11,085 bases of DNA. Origin: Candidatus Aenigmatarchaeota archaeon (GTDB lineage: Archaea; Aenigmatarchaeota; Aenigmatarchaeia; GW2011-AR5; WALA01). Below are positions 5,284 to 11,085 of the stretch, piece after piece. The notes under the pieces were generated by a model that searched no databases, was not told where the DNA came from, and worked only from the letters and a program-made list of their open reading frames with translations. How positions within the stretch are numbered: the stretch's first letter is position 1; each line of letters starts with the position of its first letter. The stretch lies in assembly GCA_015523085.1 (NCBI GenBank), contig WALA01000011.1:1-11085 (forward strand). The letters are read 5' to 3'. The position numbers were made by a program, and so were the translations under genes.

Positions 5284-6567
5284 TTATTTTTTGACGGCCG
5301 CGGAAGAAATCCTCGTGAGCTCATCGAGCAATTCTTCTTTCTTTTCAATCGGTATGGACGCGCCGGCAGCTTCCATGTGACCACCCGCCTCGCCACCGAA
5401 CTTGTCAACGAGCGAATTGACGAACTTGCTCATGTCGCCGAGCTTCGAACGCGCCGATATCTTTATCATATCCCCATCGTCAGCGAGGCCGATTATCGTC
5501 CCCACGTTTTCTGACTTTATTATCATGGAGCAAACGATACCTATGAAATTCGGATTTATGTGCTTCCCAGCATCGACTATTGTGAAATCGGAGAGTTCGA
5601 CATTTTGTTTCATCCACCTCATGTAGCGCCCTATGGACACGCGGTAATCTTTGTACGTCTTCATCGCAACGTCTTTCGTCGGATTCAACGCGAATTTCAC
5701 ACCTTCGTAATACCTGTCAAGGCGGCCGAATGCGTTCAGCACGGTTGAGAACTCGTTTATGTCCATGCCAAGTTTCGGCATGTTCATCCTCATTGCGAAA
5801 ACGTCATCGTGGTTAGTGAATCCGTTCTTTATGCGCTCCTCGATTATGGCGGAGACGAGTTTTCTCATTTCATCCTCTGTCAAGTCGTCCAGCGTTTTCC
5901 ACTTTCCGTCCTTCTTGAGCTCTATCCCAACGTTTGATAGGAACTGAACTGACGACGACTCGGAATTGATGTTCGGAAGTATTTCGTTCAGGTACAGCGA
6001 CTTGTGTATGGAGCGCGTCGACGTTCCGAAAACGTTCAGCGACTTGGAAAGCTTCACAACGCCAACCGCTTCCGCATCCCGAAGTATCATATAGTTCATT
6101 CCCACCATCGGGCGTATGTCGCCTATTGCCCCCGCTATTCCAAGGTACGAAAGGTACGTGTTCAACCTGTTGAGATTTTTCACGAAAAGATACGAGACGC
6201 CGCTTCCAGAGAGCTCCTCTATTCCATAGTACATCGGATTGACTTCGAGAACGTTTCCTCCGTAAAGCTTTTTCGGCTTGTGATGATCGAGTATGAGTCC
6301 CTGAACTTTGAGATTGGTGAGGTCGTAGCTCGCGCCTATGTCGCTGAAAATCACGAGGTCCGGGTTCTCGTCGTTTATCTCCTCGATGAGCTCATTTGAC
6401 ACGCGCTTTACTATGCGCACGGAAAAGTCCCTTCCTTCGCGTCCGAGCGCCGAAGAGAGTATTGCCGCGCTCGAAAGTCCGTCGGCGTCGTAATGAGAAA
6501 CTATTTTTATGTAATTTTTCCCGCTTAAAATTTTTGACGCGCCTCTCACAAAATCGTTGAATTCCAT
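5284..6567 (-). CDS. DHH-family nuclease, archaeal RecJ/GAN-like
   Basis: This 427-residue DHH/DHHA1 phosphoesterase is related to archaeal RecJ-like single-strand exonucleases, including GAN, the nuclease tied to GINS in the replisome. Metal-binding motifs are all present: SHYDADG (H25, D27, D29), FSDIG (D76), LDHHKP (D94-H95-H96) and GAIGD (D150). The C-terminal DHHA1 substrate motif is GGHMEAAG at 395-402. Length and motif order match the Cdc45/RecJ-like family. The catalytic set is intact, so this should be an active nuclease rather than a Cdc45-type pseudoenzyme. ATG 6567 has AAGGTGTTAT upstream, overlapping the Bud32 stop, so the two are co-translated. Linkage of such a gene to uS15 and eS1 is common in archaea. 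The exact substrate (DNA exonuclease, D-Tyr-tRNA proofreading or oligonucleotide cleavage) cannot be read from sequence alone. Confidence 0.88.
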   Translation of the reverse strand: MEFNDFVRGASKILSGKNYIKIVSHYDADGLSSAAILSSALGREGRDFSVRIVKRVSNELIEEINDENPDLVIFSDIGASYDLTNLKVQGLILDHHKPKKLYGGNVLEVNPMYYGIEELSGSGVSYLFVKNLNRLNTYLSYLGIAGAIGDIRPMVGMNYMILRDAEAVGVVKLSKSLNVFGTSTRSIHKSLYLNEILPNINSESSSVQFLSNVGIELKKDGKWKTLDDLTEDEMRKLVSAIIEERIKNGFTNHDDVFAMRMNMPKLGMDINEFSTVLNAFGRLDRYYEGVKFALNPTKDVAMKTYKDYRVSIGRYMRWMKQNVELSDFTIVDAGKHINPNFIGIVCSMIIKSENVGTIIGLADDGDMIKISARSKLGDMSKFVNSLVDKFGGEAGGHMEAAGASIPIEKKEELLDELTRISSAAVKK

Positions 6568-6577
6568 TCATAACACC

Positions 6578-7144
6578 TTAGGAGTACCGTCTTCGCTTTT
6601 CGACCTTTTCGACGCGGTCAAGTACCTTCCTGCCCATAAACTTGAAGTAGCCGCTCAAAAAGTTTTCCCAGCACTCATCAAACACATCTATGTGGCTTGC
6701 TTTGAGGCACTGCTTGAAAACGAGTATGTCAACCGCGAAATCTTCCACCTTCTTCGTGTACTTTCCGAGGCCGAAATCTATGAAATAAATTTTTCCATCG
6801 TTGAGTATCATATTTGATGTTGTTAGGTCGCCGTGCATTATCCCGCGCGCGTGCATCTTTCCAACCATCTCGCCGACTGTTGTGCACATATCAGGTACGA
6901 GAACGTCTTTCAGCTTTTTTCCGCGCACGAACTCCATTTTTAGAGTGTACTTTTCAACGCCCACCAATTTCGGAACGTTCATATCGGAAAGGTCTCGGAG
7001 TATTTTTGCCTCGCGCTTCGTGCGGCTCTTTCTCAATTTTTCATCGAGCTCCTTTATCCTGTATTTTTTCGGAACGCGGAACTTGACTATGACATCGCCG
7101 TCTTTGTAAATTATGGCCTCAGCTCCCTGTGATATGACTTCCAT
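6578..7144 (-). CDS. bud32: KEOPS complex kinase/ATPase Bud32
   Basis: This is a small RIO-like kinase of 188 residues that works with Kae1, Cgi121 and Pcc1 to make N6-threonylcarbamoyladenosine at position 37 of ANN-decoding tRNAs. Seen in the sequence are the glycine-poor nucleotide loop (QGAEAIIY), the ATP lysine in VIVKFRVPKKYR (K21), E45, catalytic HGDLTTSN (D106, N111), the DFG motif (D123-G125) and the characteristic basic C-terminus VEKRRRYS. It is a free-standing protein, not fused to Kae1 as in some euryarchaea. Kae1 is not in the window. The start ATG 7144 has no ribosome site, but a TATA box lies about 26 bases upstream, which would give a leaderless mRNA. It overlaps the DHH gene's ribosome site at its end. 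Confidence 0.93.
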   Translation of the reverse strand: MEVISQGAEAIIYKDGDVIVKFRVPKKYRIKELDEKLRKSRTKREAKILRDLSDMNVPKLVGVEKYTLKMEFVRGKKLKDVLVPDMCTTVGEMVGKMHARGIMHGDLTTSNMILNDGKIYFIDFGLGKYTKKVEDFAVDILVFKQCLKASHIDVFDECWENFLSGYFKFMGRKVLDRVEKVEKRRRYS

Positions 7145-7165
7145 GAATAGAATTGAAAGTAAAAG

Positions 7166-7173
7166 GATAAAAA
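7166..7173 (-). promoter_or_regulatory. TATA box, probable leaderless start of bud32
   Basis: TTTTTATC on the minus strand is centred 25-26 bases before the Bud32 ATG, the distance expected between a TATA box and the first transcribed base. No Shine-Dalgarno sequence precedes the ATG. The gap to the uS15 stop is 45 bases, so read-through from uS15 is also possible. Confidence 0.4.
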
Positions 7174-7189
7174 GTTAGAACGAATTTCT

Positions 7190-7642
7190 TCATCTGACAA
7201 GAAGTTTTGCCTTCTCTGGGTCGTACTTCCACTTCTCAGGAAGGCGTCCAGTTCGTCTATAATATTTGACGAGTCGGCGTATCTTCGATTCGAGAAGTTC
7301 GAGTCCGCGCTTGGATGTCGAGTCCTTTTTGTTCTTTTCAAGATGCTTCCTGAGCGCAACTGCCCGCTTGAGCAGCGAAAACAAATCGCTTGGAATCTCG
7401 GAAAGCATGTTGTTCTTCTTAAGTATGTCCGTTATGCGCTCGTCGTATATTCTTATGTCGGGTATGCCATACTGGTCGCGCAAAATGAGACCTATCTGCT
7501 CTGGAGTGTAATTCTCTTTGGCAAGTTTCACAACTATTTTTTCCGCCTCTATCTTGTCGTACTGCAACCACGTCGGTTTCTTTATTTCGTCGGGCTTCTT
7601 GGACCCGGATTTGCCGTGCTTTCTAGAATGCATTCTTGCCAT
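7190..7642 (-). CDS. rps15: 30S ribosomal protein uS15
   Basis: This is archaeal uS15, 150 residues, with the archaeal/eukaryotic N-terminal extension ([17 protein letters not shown]) followed by the [17 protein letters not shown] helix pair. The rRNA-binding core includes [37 protein letters not shown] and the [16 protein letters not shown] end. Length and motifs are standard. ATG 7642 has GTGGTG about seven bases upstream. It starts a minus-strand series with Bud32 and the DHH nuclease, and is transcribed divergently from eS1. Confidence 0.96.
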   Translation of the reverse strand: MARMHSRKHGKSGSKKPDEIKKPTWLQYDKIEAEKIVVKLAKENYTPEQIGLILRDQYGIPDIRIYDERITDILKKNNMLSEIPSDLFSLLKRAVALRKHLEKNKKDSTSKRGLELLESKIRRLVKYYRRTGRLPEKWKYDPEKAKLLVR

Positions 7643-7683
7643 TTAAACACCACTTCAAGTTTATCATAAATAAACTTTAAAAA

Positions 7684-7696
7684 CTTTTAAACCTTT
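7684..7696 (-). promoter_or_regulatory. BRE/TATA element for rps15
   Basis: On the minus strand AAAGG followed by TTTAAAAG resembles a purine-rich B-recognition element plus TATA box. Initiation about 25 bases downstream (near 7660) would leave a leader just long enough to include the GTGGTG ribosome site before ATG 7642. A second AT-rich element (around 7667-7676) is too close to the start to leave room for that site. Confidence 0.45.
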
Positions 7697-7711
7697 ACAA
7701 ATGTTGTGACC

Positions 7712-7727
7712 AATGTTTATAAACATT
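7712..7727 (+). promoter_or_regulatory. Palindromic TATA region for rps3ae
   Basis: A perfect 16-base palindrome, AATGTTTATAAACATT, has TTTATAAA at its core (7716-7723). Transcription toward eS1 would start near 7745-7750, 20-25 bases before the GTG start. Being symmetric, it could also fire toward uS15. CC before and TGG after extend the symmetry with one unmatched base. Confidence 0.5.
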
Positions 7728-7770
7728 TGGTTAGATAATTCATTAAAGTTTGAATTGAAATGGTGATATC

Positions 7771-8349
7771 GTGGGATTGAACAAAGAATGGTACCAAATC
7801 ATCGCACCGCCGATTTTCGGCAACAAAGTCGTAGGTGAGACTCCGGCGTTCGACTCGAAGAACATAATGGGGCGAACGTACGATGCGAGCTTGGTTGAGC
7901 TCAACGACGACTTCTCAAAATTCTACATAAAGGTGAAATTGAAGGTCTATAAAATAGAAGGCACGAAAGCGTACACGAATTTCGTCGGTCATGAAATAGT
8001 CAGGGAGCGCGTTTACCGCCTCGTCCAGAGAAGGTCCGAGCGCGTTGACGTCATAAAGGATGTGACTCTCGGCGATGGGTCGAAAATAAGATTCAAGGTT
8101 CTCATCATACTTCTCAGGAATACGAGCAACTCGATAAACACGAGCGTCAGGAAGCGCACGGAAGAGCTCCTCGGCGAATGGAAGTCCAAGACGCTCGACG
8201 ACACGATAAAGGACATAATCAGCGGCGAAATGGCAAAGAAGTTGAAATCGGAGCTCAGAAAGATATACCCGGTCGGCGCCGTGGAAATAAGGAAAACGGA
8301 GCTCATGAAGCAGCCGAAAGCAGCCGCCGCAAAAGAAGCAACGGAATAA
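7771..8349 (+). CDS. rps3ae: 30S ribosomal protein eS1 (S3ae)
   Basis: This is small-subunit protein eS1, 192 residues, near the mRNA exit site. It has the family pattern KEWYQIIAPPIFGNKVVGET, GRTYDASLVEL, a GHEIVRERVYRLVQRRSERV segment, GSKIRFKVLIILL and the C-terminal KIYPVGAVEIRKTEL motif. It ends in an alanine/lysine-rich tail. The start is GTG 7771, three bases after GGTGAT (7762-7767). The same GGTGAT-plus-three arrangement precedes pyrH, which supports the choice. An ATG at 7760 is out of frame. eS1 near uS15 and a RecJ-like gene is a familiar archaeal neighbourhood. Confidence 0.95.
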   Translation: MGLNKEWYQIIAPPIFGNKVVGETPAFDSKNIMGRTYDASLVELNDDFSKFYIKVKLKVYKIEGTKAYTNFVGHEIVRERVYRLVQRRSERVDVIKDVTLGDGSKIRFKVLIILLRNTSNSINTSVRKRTEELLGEWKSKTLDDTIKDIISGEMAKKLKSELRKIYPVGAVEIRKTELMKQPKAAAAKEATE

Positions 8350-8353
8350 GAAA

Positions 8354-8392
8354 TAAAAAATAACATAAAATTATTTCAAAATTTTATTTTAT
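8354..8392. terminator. Bidirectional AT-rich terminator
   Basis: Between the convergent eS1 and small membrane gene, ATAAAATT (8365-8372) and AATTTTAT (8380-8387) form an eight-base-pair inverted repeat with a seven-base spacer. An A-run lies on the left and a T-rich run on the right, so each strand has a T-rich tract after its own gene, as archaeal terminators need. The right arm overlaps the stop of the membrane protein gene. Confidence 0.5.
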
Positions 8393-8593
8393 GAGTTCTT
8401 TCGCGTTTATCGCTGATGATATCCAGAACAGTCCACCTATCAGCAAAAGCAAGAACGCGAGCACGAGTGATATTATGAAGCTTGACTTTGTCGTCCCTTC
8501 AACCCATTCTATGTTTCCGAGTATGAGACATCCGAACGTCAAGAACAGAGCTCCGATTATCCAATAACCATGCACAACAAATTCTGTTTTCAC
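8384..8593 (-). CDS. Small two-helix membrane protein, unknown function
   Basis: This 69-residue product has two hydrophobic segments: residues about 9-28 (YWIIGALFLTFGCLILGNI) and 38-62 (rich in Leu, Ile, Val, Phe with LLLLIGG). They are joined by a short acidic loop (EWVEGTTK). Lysines at both ends suggest both termini face the cytoplasm. I do not recognise the family. GTG 8593 is supported by GGGTGATGTT immediately upstream. It follows the nucleotidyltransferase gene by 34 bases with no obvious promoter between, so it is likely the second gene of that unit. The ribosome site and clean composition support a real gene. Confidence 0.7.
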   Translation of the reverse strand: MKTEFVVHGYWIIGALFLTFGCLILGNIEWVEGTTKSSFIISLVLAFLLLLIGGLFWISSAINAKELIK

Positions 8594-8627
8594 AACATCA
8601 CCCTAAAATTATTTGTCACGCTGTTTT

Positions 8628-9866
8628 TTATTTCTTTTCCTTGCCCTTTTTGTCTGATTTTTCTTTTGCACTATCTTCAAGCTCGTTGATTATGCCCTTG
8701 TTCTTCTCGATCTCCTCTTTCGTGAGACCAAGGTCGCGCACGAACCTGTCCACGTAGTGCTTGACGAGCTCAACATCCTTCTCAGGAAGCTCGCGTATCT
8801 TTCCGTCTTCGAGCATCTTTCTCATCGCTATGACTTTCTTGAATATCTCCCTGTACTGCTTCTTGTCGGAAAATATGTTTTTGTCGATTGTCACAGGGAG
8901 TTTCGTTGGGTCGCTTTCGAGCTTGCCCATTTCCTTCAACTTCATAAGGCACGCACCGAGCATCGTTTCGTAGTTGTCCTTGATCATCTTTGCCTTTTTC
9001 TGAACCTGCAACTTTTGGAGAATGTGCATCATCTTCGCGACAAATGCCTTGGAACGCCTTATGTACTTGTCAAGGCGAATTCCACTGACGCTCGTGATTT
9101 CCTTGTGTTCAACCCTCTTGCGGAATTCTATGATTTTCTCGAGGAAGTTGGCGTACTTCTCGTCAACGAGACCTGCTCCAACTATGTACTGCCTGAAAAC
9201 CTTGGGGGTGTTTTTCGGCGACGGTACGTTGTACCCGAGGTACATCAAAAGCGCTTGCGATGCGTTGAGAACGGCATAGTAAAGGTCCTCCGCTATCATG
9301 TAGAGTTTCATGTTCTCCACTTTGAGTATCTTCTGCGGCGCGTTCGATATGAAAACCTCAACGGCTTCAAGCGTTGATGGTATCTTTCCCATTTCAAGCA
9401 ACTTTCGGAACGGTATGAAGAATCCGGTGTCGTAAACAGCCCATCCGTCACGGACTATCGTGACGAGCAATGGATGTCCGGTTCTTGCCATTTCCCAAAA
9501 CTCAGTCAAGGACCACGCCGGCTGTATGGACATGTCCTCGTCTATCTTTTTGGCTATGTCGTGAAGGTCACGATCAAATTTCTCCTTCATCTCATCCGTC
9601 ATCCTGGCGAGAACGTCGTCGTAAATGACTATGATATCCAGGTCGCTCTTTTCGTTCATATCCCCTCGGGCCACAGAACCGAAGACAACGACGGACTTTA
9701 TTGCACCGTCGTACTTCTTGACTATTTGGTCCGCGAATTTCTTGGCGAGCTTGAACTTCTTCTCCCGTAGCTTCTTCAAATCAACTTTTTTCTTTTTCTC
9801 CTCTTCCTTTTTTGGTTTGTACGTCTTTTCATCATCAGTCGGTTTTTCCTTTACGATGTCCACCAT
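8628..9866 (-). CDS. Nucleotidyltransferase-HEPN-like fusion protein
   Basis: This 412-residue protein has four parts. (1) Residues 1-45 are highly charged and lysine-rich. (2) A DNA-polymerase-beta/MNT-type nucleotidyltransferase domain of about 50-150 has the signature GSVARGDMNEKSDLDI (G63-S64, metal ligands D75 and D77). (3) A helical region of about 180-280 resembles HEPN domains, with AEDLYYAVLNASQALLMYLGY and a later FRKRVEH (R249 to H254, an RX4H spacing). (4) The rest is a helical lysine-rich C-terminus. HEPN and MNT domains usually form two-gene toxin-antitoxin pairs; here they are in one chain. The residue after R249 is Lys, not the usual polar Asn/Asp/His, and the HxY is missing, so RNase activity is doubtful. 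I recall similar long proteins in DPANN archaea but cannot check. ATG 9866 (GGAGG nine bases upstream) is preferred over GTG 9872. Confidence 0.75.
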   Translation of the reverse strand: MVDIVKEKPTDDEKTYKPKKEEEKKKKVDLKKLREKKFKLAKKFADQIVKKYDGAIKSVVVFGSVARGDMNEKSDLDIIVIYDDVLARMTDEMKEKFDRDLHDIAKKIDEDMSIQPAWSLTEFWEMARTGHPLLVTIVRDGWAVYDTGFFIPFRKLLEMGKIPSTLEAVEVFISNAPQKILKVENMKLYMIAEDLYYAVLNASQALLMYLGYNVPSPKNTPKVFRQYIVGAGLVDEKYANFLEKIIEFRKRVEHKEITSVSGIRLDKYIRRSKAFVAKMMHILQKLQVQKKAKMIKDNYETMLGACLMKLKEMGKLESDPTKLPVTIDKNIFSDKKQYREIFKKVIAMRKMLEDGKIRELPEKDVELVKHYVDRFVRDLGLTKEEIEKNKGIINELEDSAKEKSDKKGKEKK

Positions 9867-9906
9867 ACACACACGCCTCCATTTTTCTAATATTTAATTA
9901 CTTCCA

Positions 9907-9925
9907 AGTGATATATTGTATCACT
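9907..9925. repeat. Inverted repeat in NTase-HEPN promoter
   Basis: AGTGATA (9907-9913) and TATCACT (9919-9925) are a perfect seven-base inverted repeat with a five-base spacer TATTG. It lies about 40-60 bases upstream of the ATG, just downstream of the TATA-like TTTAAATA, and would cover the transcription start region. It could be an operator or an RNA hairpin in the leader. Confidence 0.55.
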
Positions 9926-9927
9926 GG

Positions 9928-9936
9928 TATTTAAAG
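9928..9936 (-). promoter_or_regulatory. TATA box for the NTase-HEPN gene
   Basis: CTTTAAATA on the minus strand, in the 76-base gap after the 128-residue protein gene. A start about 25 bases downstream falls near 9905, leaving a leader of about 40 bases with the GGAGG site. The inverted repeat sits between this box and the predicted start. Confidence 0.45.
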
Positions 9937-9942
9937 TTTTCC

Positions 9943-10329
9943 TCAGTACAAATAGTACGCATTTCCGCGCTTGATTTCGACCTTTTTCCACCCATCAGAA
10001 ATTTTGTTTATTATCTCCACGACTTTCGCGTGGACTTTTGTCCAATCGCTCCACGCATCAGAAATGAATTTGTCGCAGTCGTCGCTGTTCTTTCCCACGG
10101 TCAGTGATTTCCAAAGCATCGACTGGATTTTCGTGTAAATGGGTATCATGTCGCGGCGCTCCTTCTTCGTGAACATACTGCGTATCACGAGCGATTCAAA
10201 ATCATCGTTCCCGTCTATGAGCTTCTCGAGTATCTTCACGTCGTTTGACATGGCGTCGCGGAATGCGTCCATCGCATCGCACGGCGACTTTGAGCTCACG
10301 CCGAGCTCCTTGAGTATCGACTTCTTCAT
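9943..10329 (-). CDS. Hypothetical 128-residue helical protein
   Basis: I do not recognise this protein. It is soluble and mostly helical, with no signal peptide, membrane segment or zinc motif. Features seen are an N-terminal basic MKKSILKELG, a central charged FTKKERRDMIPIYTKIQ, a tryptophan-containing segment (SDAWSDWTKVHAKVVEIINK) and an aromatic end (NAYYLY). There are only two cysteines, so no metal site is obvious. ATG 10329 has no ribosome site; a TATA box 24-25 bases upstream suggests a leaderless mRNA. Codon use looks like that of the neighbours, with no sign of recent transfer. It is divergent from pyrH and upstream of the NTase-HEPN gene in the same direction, separated by that gene's own promoter. 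Confidence 0.7.
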   Translation of the reverse strand: MKKSILKELGVSSKSPCDAMDAFRDAMSNDVKILEKLIDGNDDFESLVIRSMFTKKERRDMIPIYTKIQSMLWKSLTVGKNSDDCDKFISDAWSDWTKVHAKVVEIINKISDGWKKVEIKRGNAYYLY

Positions 10330-10344
10330 GCATAAGAATTGTGC

Positions 10345-10359
10345 ATTAAATTTTAAATT
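10345..10359. promoter_or_regulatory. Shared TATA region between pyrH and the 128-aa gene
   Basis: The divergent gap of 59 bases holds one AT-rich block, ATTAAATTTTAAATT. Read on the minus strand, TTTAAAAT (10350-10357) is centred 24-25 bases before ATG 10329. On the plus strand, ATTAAATTT would place initiation near 10375, just ahead of the pyrH ribosome site. The two promoters must overlap almost fully. Confidence 0.4.
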
Positions 10360-10388
10360 GGTGCGTGTGAAAGGTTATTGGTGATTGG

Positions 10389-11039
10389 ATGGCAAAAATT
10401 GTTGTTAAGATCGGCGGGTCTATTTCTATCGGCGAAAACGGTCCCATAAGGTCGTATTTCGAGCGTCTTGTTCCTGTGCTGAAAAGGGTGATAAAGGAAA
10501 ACGAGTTGTACGTCGTCATAGGCGGTGGGAAGATAGCAAGAAATTACTACAACTCCATCAAGGACTTGCTCCCACACGATCAGGCGGAGTGGGTTCTCAT
10601 AGACATTCTTCACGCGAACGGCCGGACGCTTGCGTATCTCATAGGCGCGAAATTCGCCGAGCGCGAGAGCGATGTGAACGGAGCGCCGCTGGTCGCATCT
10701 GGATTCGAGCCGGGGCACAGCAGTGACGGAACGGCAGCGATAATAGCGGAGAAGGTGCGCGCGGACAAGATTATAATACTCACGGACGTCGACGGCGTTT
10801 ACACAAAGGACCCGAAAAAGTTTGAGGACGCCGAGCTCATCAAGTCCATAAAGTTCGAGAACGCGCTCTCATTGGCGCAGGACGGAGCTCCGGTAAATTA
10901 CGGCGTTGTTGACAAGACCGCTCTTGAAATCATATCGAAGAATCGAATAACGACGCACATAGTCGGAAGCGACCCGGAGAACATAATCCGCGTTCTCAAT
11001 GGGGAGAAGATAGGGACGACCATAGAAGCCCTTTCTTAA
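10389..11039 (+). CDS. pyrH: UMP kinase, archaeal PyrH type
   Basis: This 216-residue amino-acid-kinase-fold enzyme phosphorylates UMP to UDP with ATP in pyrimidine nucleotide synthesis, in the cytoplasm. Motifs are VVKIGGSISI (residues 5-14, phosphate loop), VVIGGGKIARNYY (42-54), GFEPGHSSDGTAAIIAEK (105-122, the UMP-binding PGHxxD segment typical of archaeal/Sulfolobus-type UMP kinase), ILTDVDGVYTKDPK (130-143) and a C-terminal GTTIEA (209-214). Length is near the family's about 225. The PGHSSD motif argues against isopentenyl phosphate kinase, acetylglutamate kinase and aspartokinase. GGTGAT lies three bases before ATG 10389. It is transcribed alone in this window, divergent from the hypothetical gene. 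Confidence 0.92.
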   Translation: MAKIVVKIGGSISIGENGPIRSYFERLVPVLKRVIKENELYVVIGGGKIARNYYNSIKDLLPHDQAEWVLIDILHANGRTLAYLIGAKFAERESDVNGAPLVASGFEPGHSSDGTAAIIAEKVRADKIIILTDVDGVYTKDPKKFEDAELIKSIKFENALSLAQDGAPVNYGVVDKTALEIISKNRITTHIVGSDPENIIRVLNGEKIGTTIEALS

Positions 11040-11052
11040 GAAGATCACTTCA

Positions 11053-11077
11053 AAAACCCTTTTAGAAAAAAGGTTTT
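11053..11077 (+). terminator. Hairpin after pyrH, possible terminator
   Basis: AAAACC (11053-11058) pairs with GGTTTT (11072-11077). After one C-A mismatch, TTTT pairs with AAAA around a three-base loop. It lies 14 bases after the pyrH stop and ends in a T-run. The stem is mostly A-T, and the window ends eight bases later, so it might equally belong to the next gene's leader. Confidence 0.35.
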
Positions 11078-11085
11078 ATCCGAGA

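Noticed and set aside
5062..5514. 150-codon plus-strand frame across L7Ae and the DHH gene
   Set aside because: It runs antisense over two well-identified genes and the promoter between them, with no family features.
7760..7780. ATG at 7760 as the eS1 start
   Set aside because: It is out of frame with eS1 and meets TGA within seven codons; GTG 7771 fits the ribosome site.
8757..9377. 206-codon open frame on the plus strand
   Set aside because: It lies antisense inside the nucleotidyltransferase gene, has no ribosome site and an amino-acid mix typical of a shadow frame.
8628..9866. Active HepT/MntA toxin-antitoxin system
   Set aside because: The domains are fused, the HEPN RNase motif is altered and neighbours are housekeeping genes, so a toxin role is not supported by sequence.
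10389..11039. Isopentenyl phosphate kinase or acetylglutamate kinase
   Set aside because: Same fold, but the PGHSSD segment, length of 216 and C-terminal GTTIE match archaeal UMP kinase instead.
1..11085. CRISPR arrays, insertion sequences, phage genes or attachment sites
   Set aside because: No regularly spaced repeats, transposase or integrase motifs, or terminal inverted repeats were seen on either strand.

Overview
This is an archaeal chromosomal segment. It carries archaeal/eukaryotic-type ribosomal proteins (eS28, eL24, eL18, eS1, L7Ae), archaeal RNA polymerase subunits (RpoD, RpoN), the clamp-loader large subunit RfcL, a KEOPS kinase (Bud32), an archaeal RecJ-like DHH nuclease, TATA-type promoters, GGTGAT/GGAGG ribosome sites and a tRNA with a bulge-helix-bulge intron. 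The compact layout, and an NTase-HEPN protein of a kind I recall from DPANN archaea, hint at a DPANN-type lineage. That placement is inference, held weakly; the domain Archaea is secure.

Layout: bases 1-854 (+) hold the 3' part of rfcL. It converges with a very long minus-strand information-processing block. Read in its own direction from about 7642 down to 856, the block runs: uS15, Bud32, DHH/RecJ-like nuclease, L7Ae, eS28, eL24, uS13, uS4, uS11, RpoD, intron-containing tRNA-Leu(UAA), eL18, uL13, uS9, RpoN. From L7Ae onward the genes are packed with overlaps or gaps of a few bases, and Shine-Dalgarno sites lie in the preceding gene's end. This suggests one transcript from a TATA box at 5276-5283, with possible internal promoters. 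eL24 (4537-4698) is only 53 codons long and easily missed. A divergent promoter region (7643-7770) separates uS15 from eS1 (rps3ae, +, 7771-8349). An AT-rich bidirectional terminator follows eS1.

The right side is more accessory. A minus-strand pair encodes a 412-residue nucleotidyltransferase-HEPN-like protein and a 69-residue two-helix membrane protein. Upstream of them is an unrecognised 128-residue helical protein (9943-10329). It is divergent from pyrH, an archaeal UMP kinase (10389-11039, +). A hairpin at 11053-11077 follows pyrH.

The conserved genes cover translation (ribosome, tRNA-Leu, t6A modification by Bud32), transcription (RpoD with two predicted [4Fe-4S] clusters, RpoN), replication/repair (RfcL, DHH nuclease) and pyrimidine nucleotides (PyrH). 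I see no phage, transposon or CRISPR. The most interesting items are the 15-nt tRNA intron that duplicates part of the anticodon stem, the doubly clustered RpoD, the fused NTase-HEPN protein with an inverted repeat in its promoter, and the palindromic promoter core of eS1.
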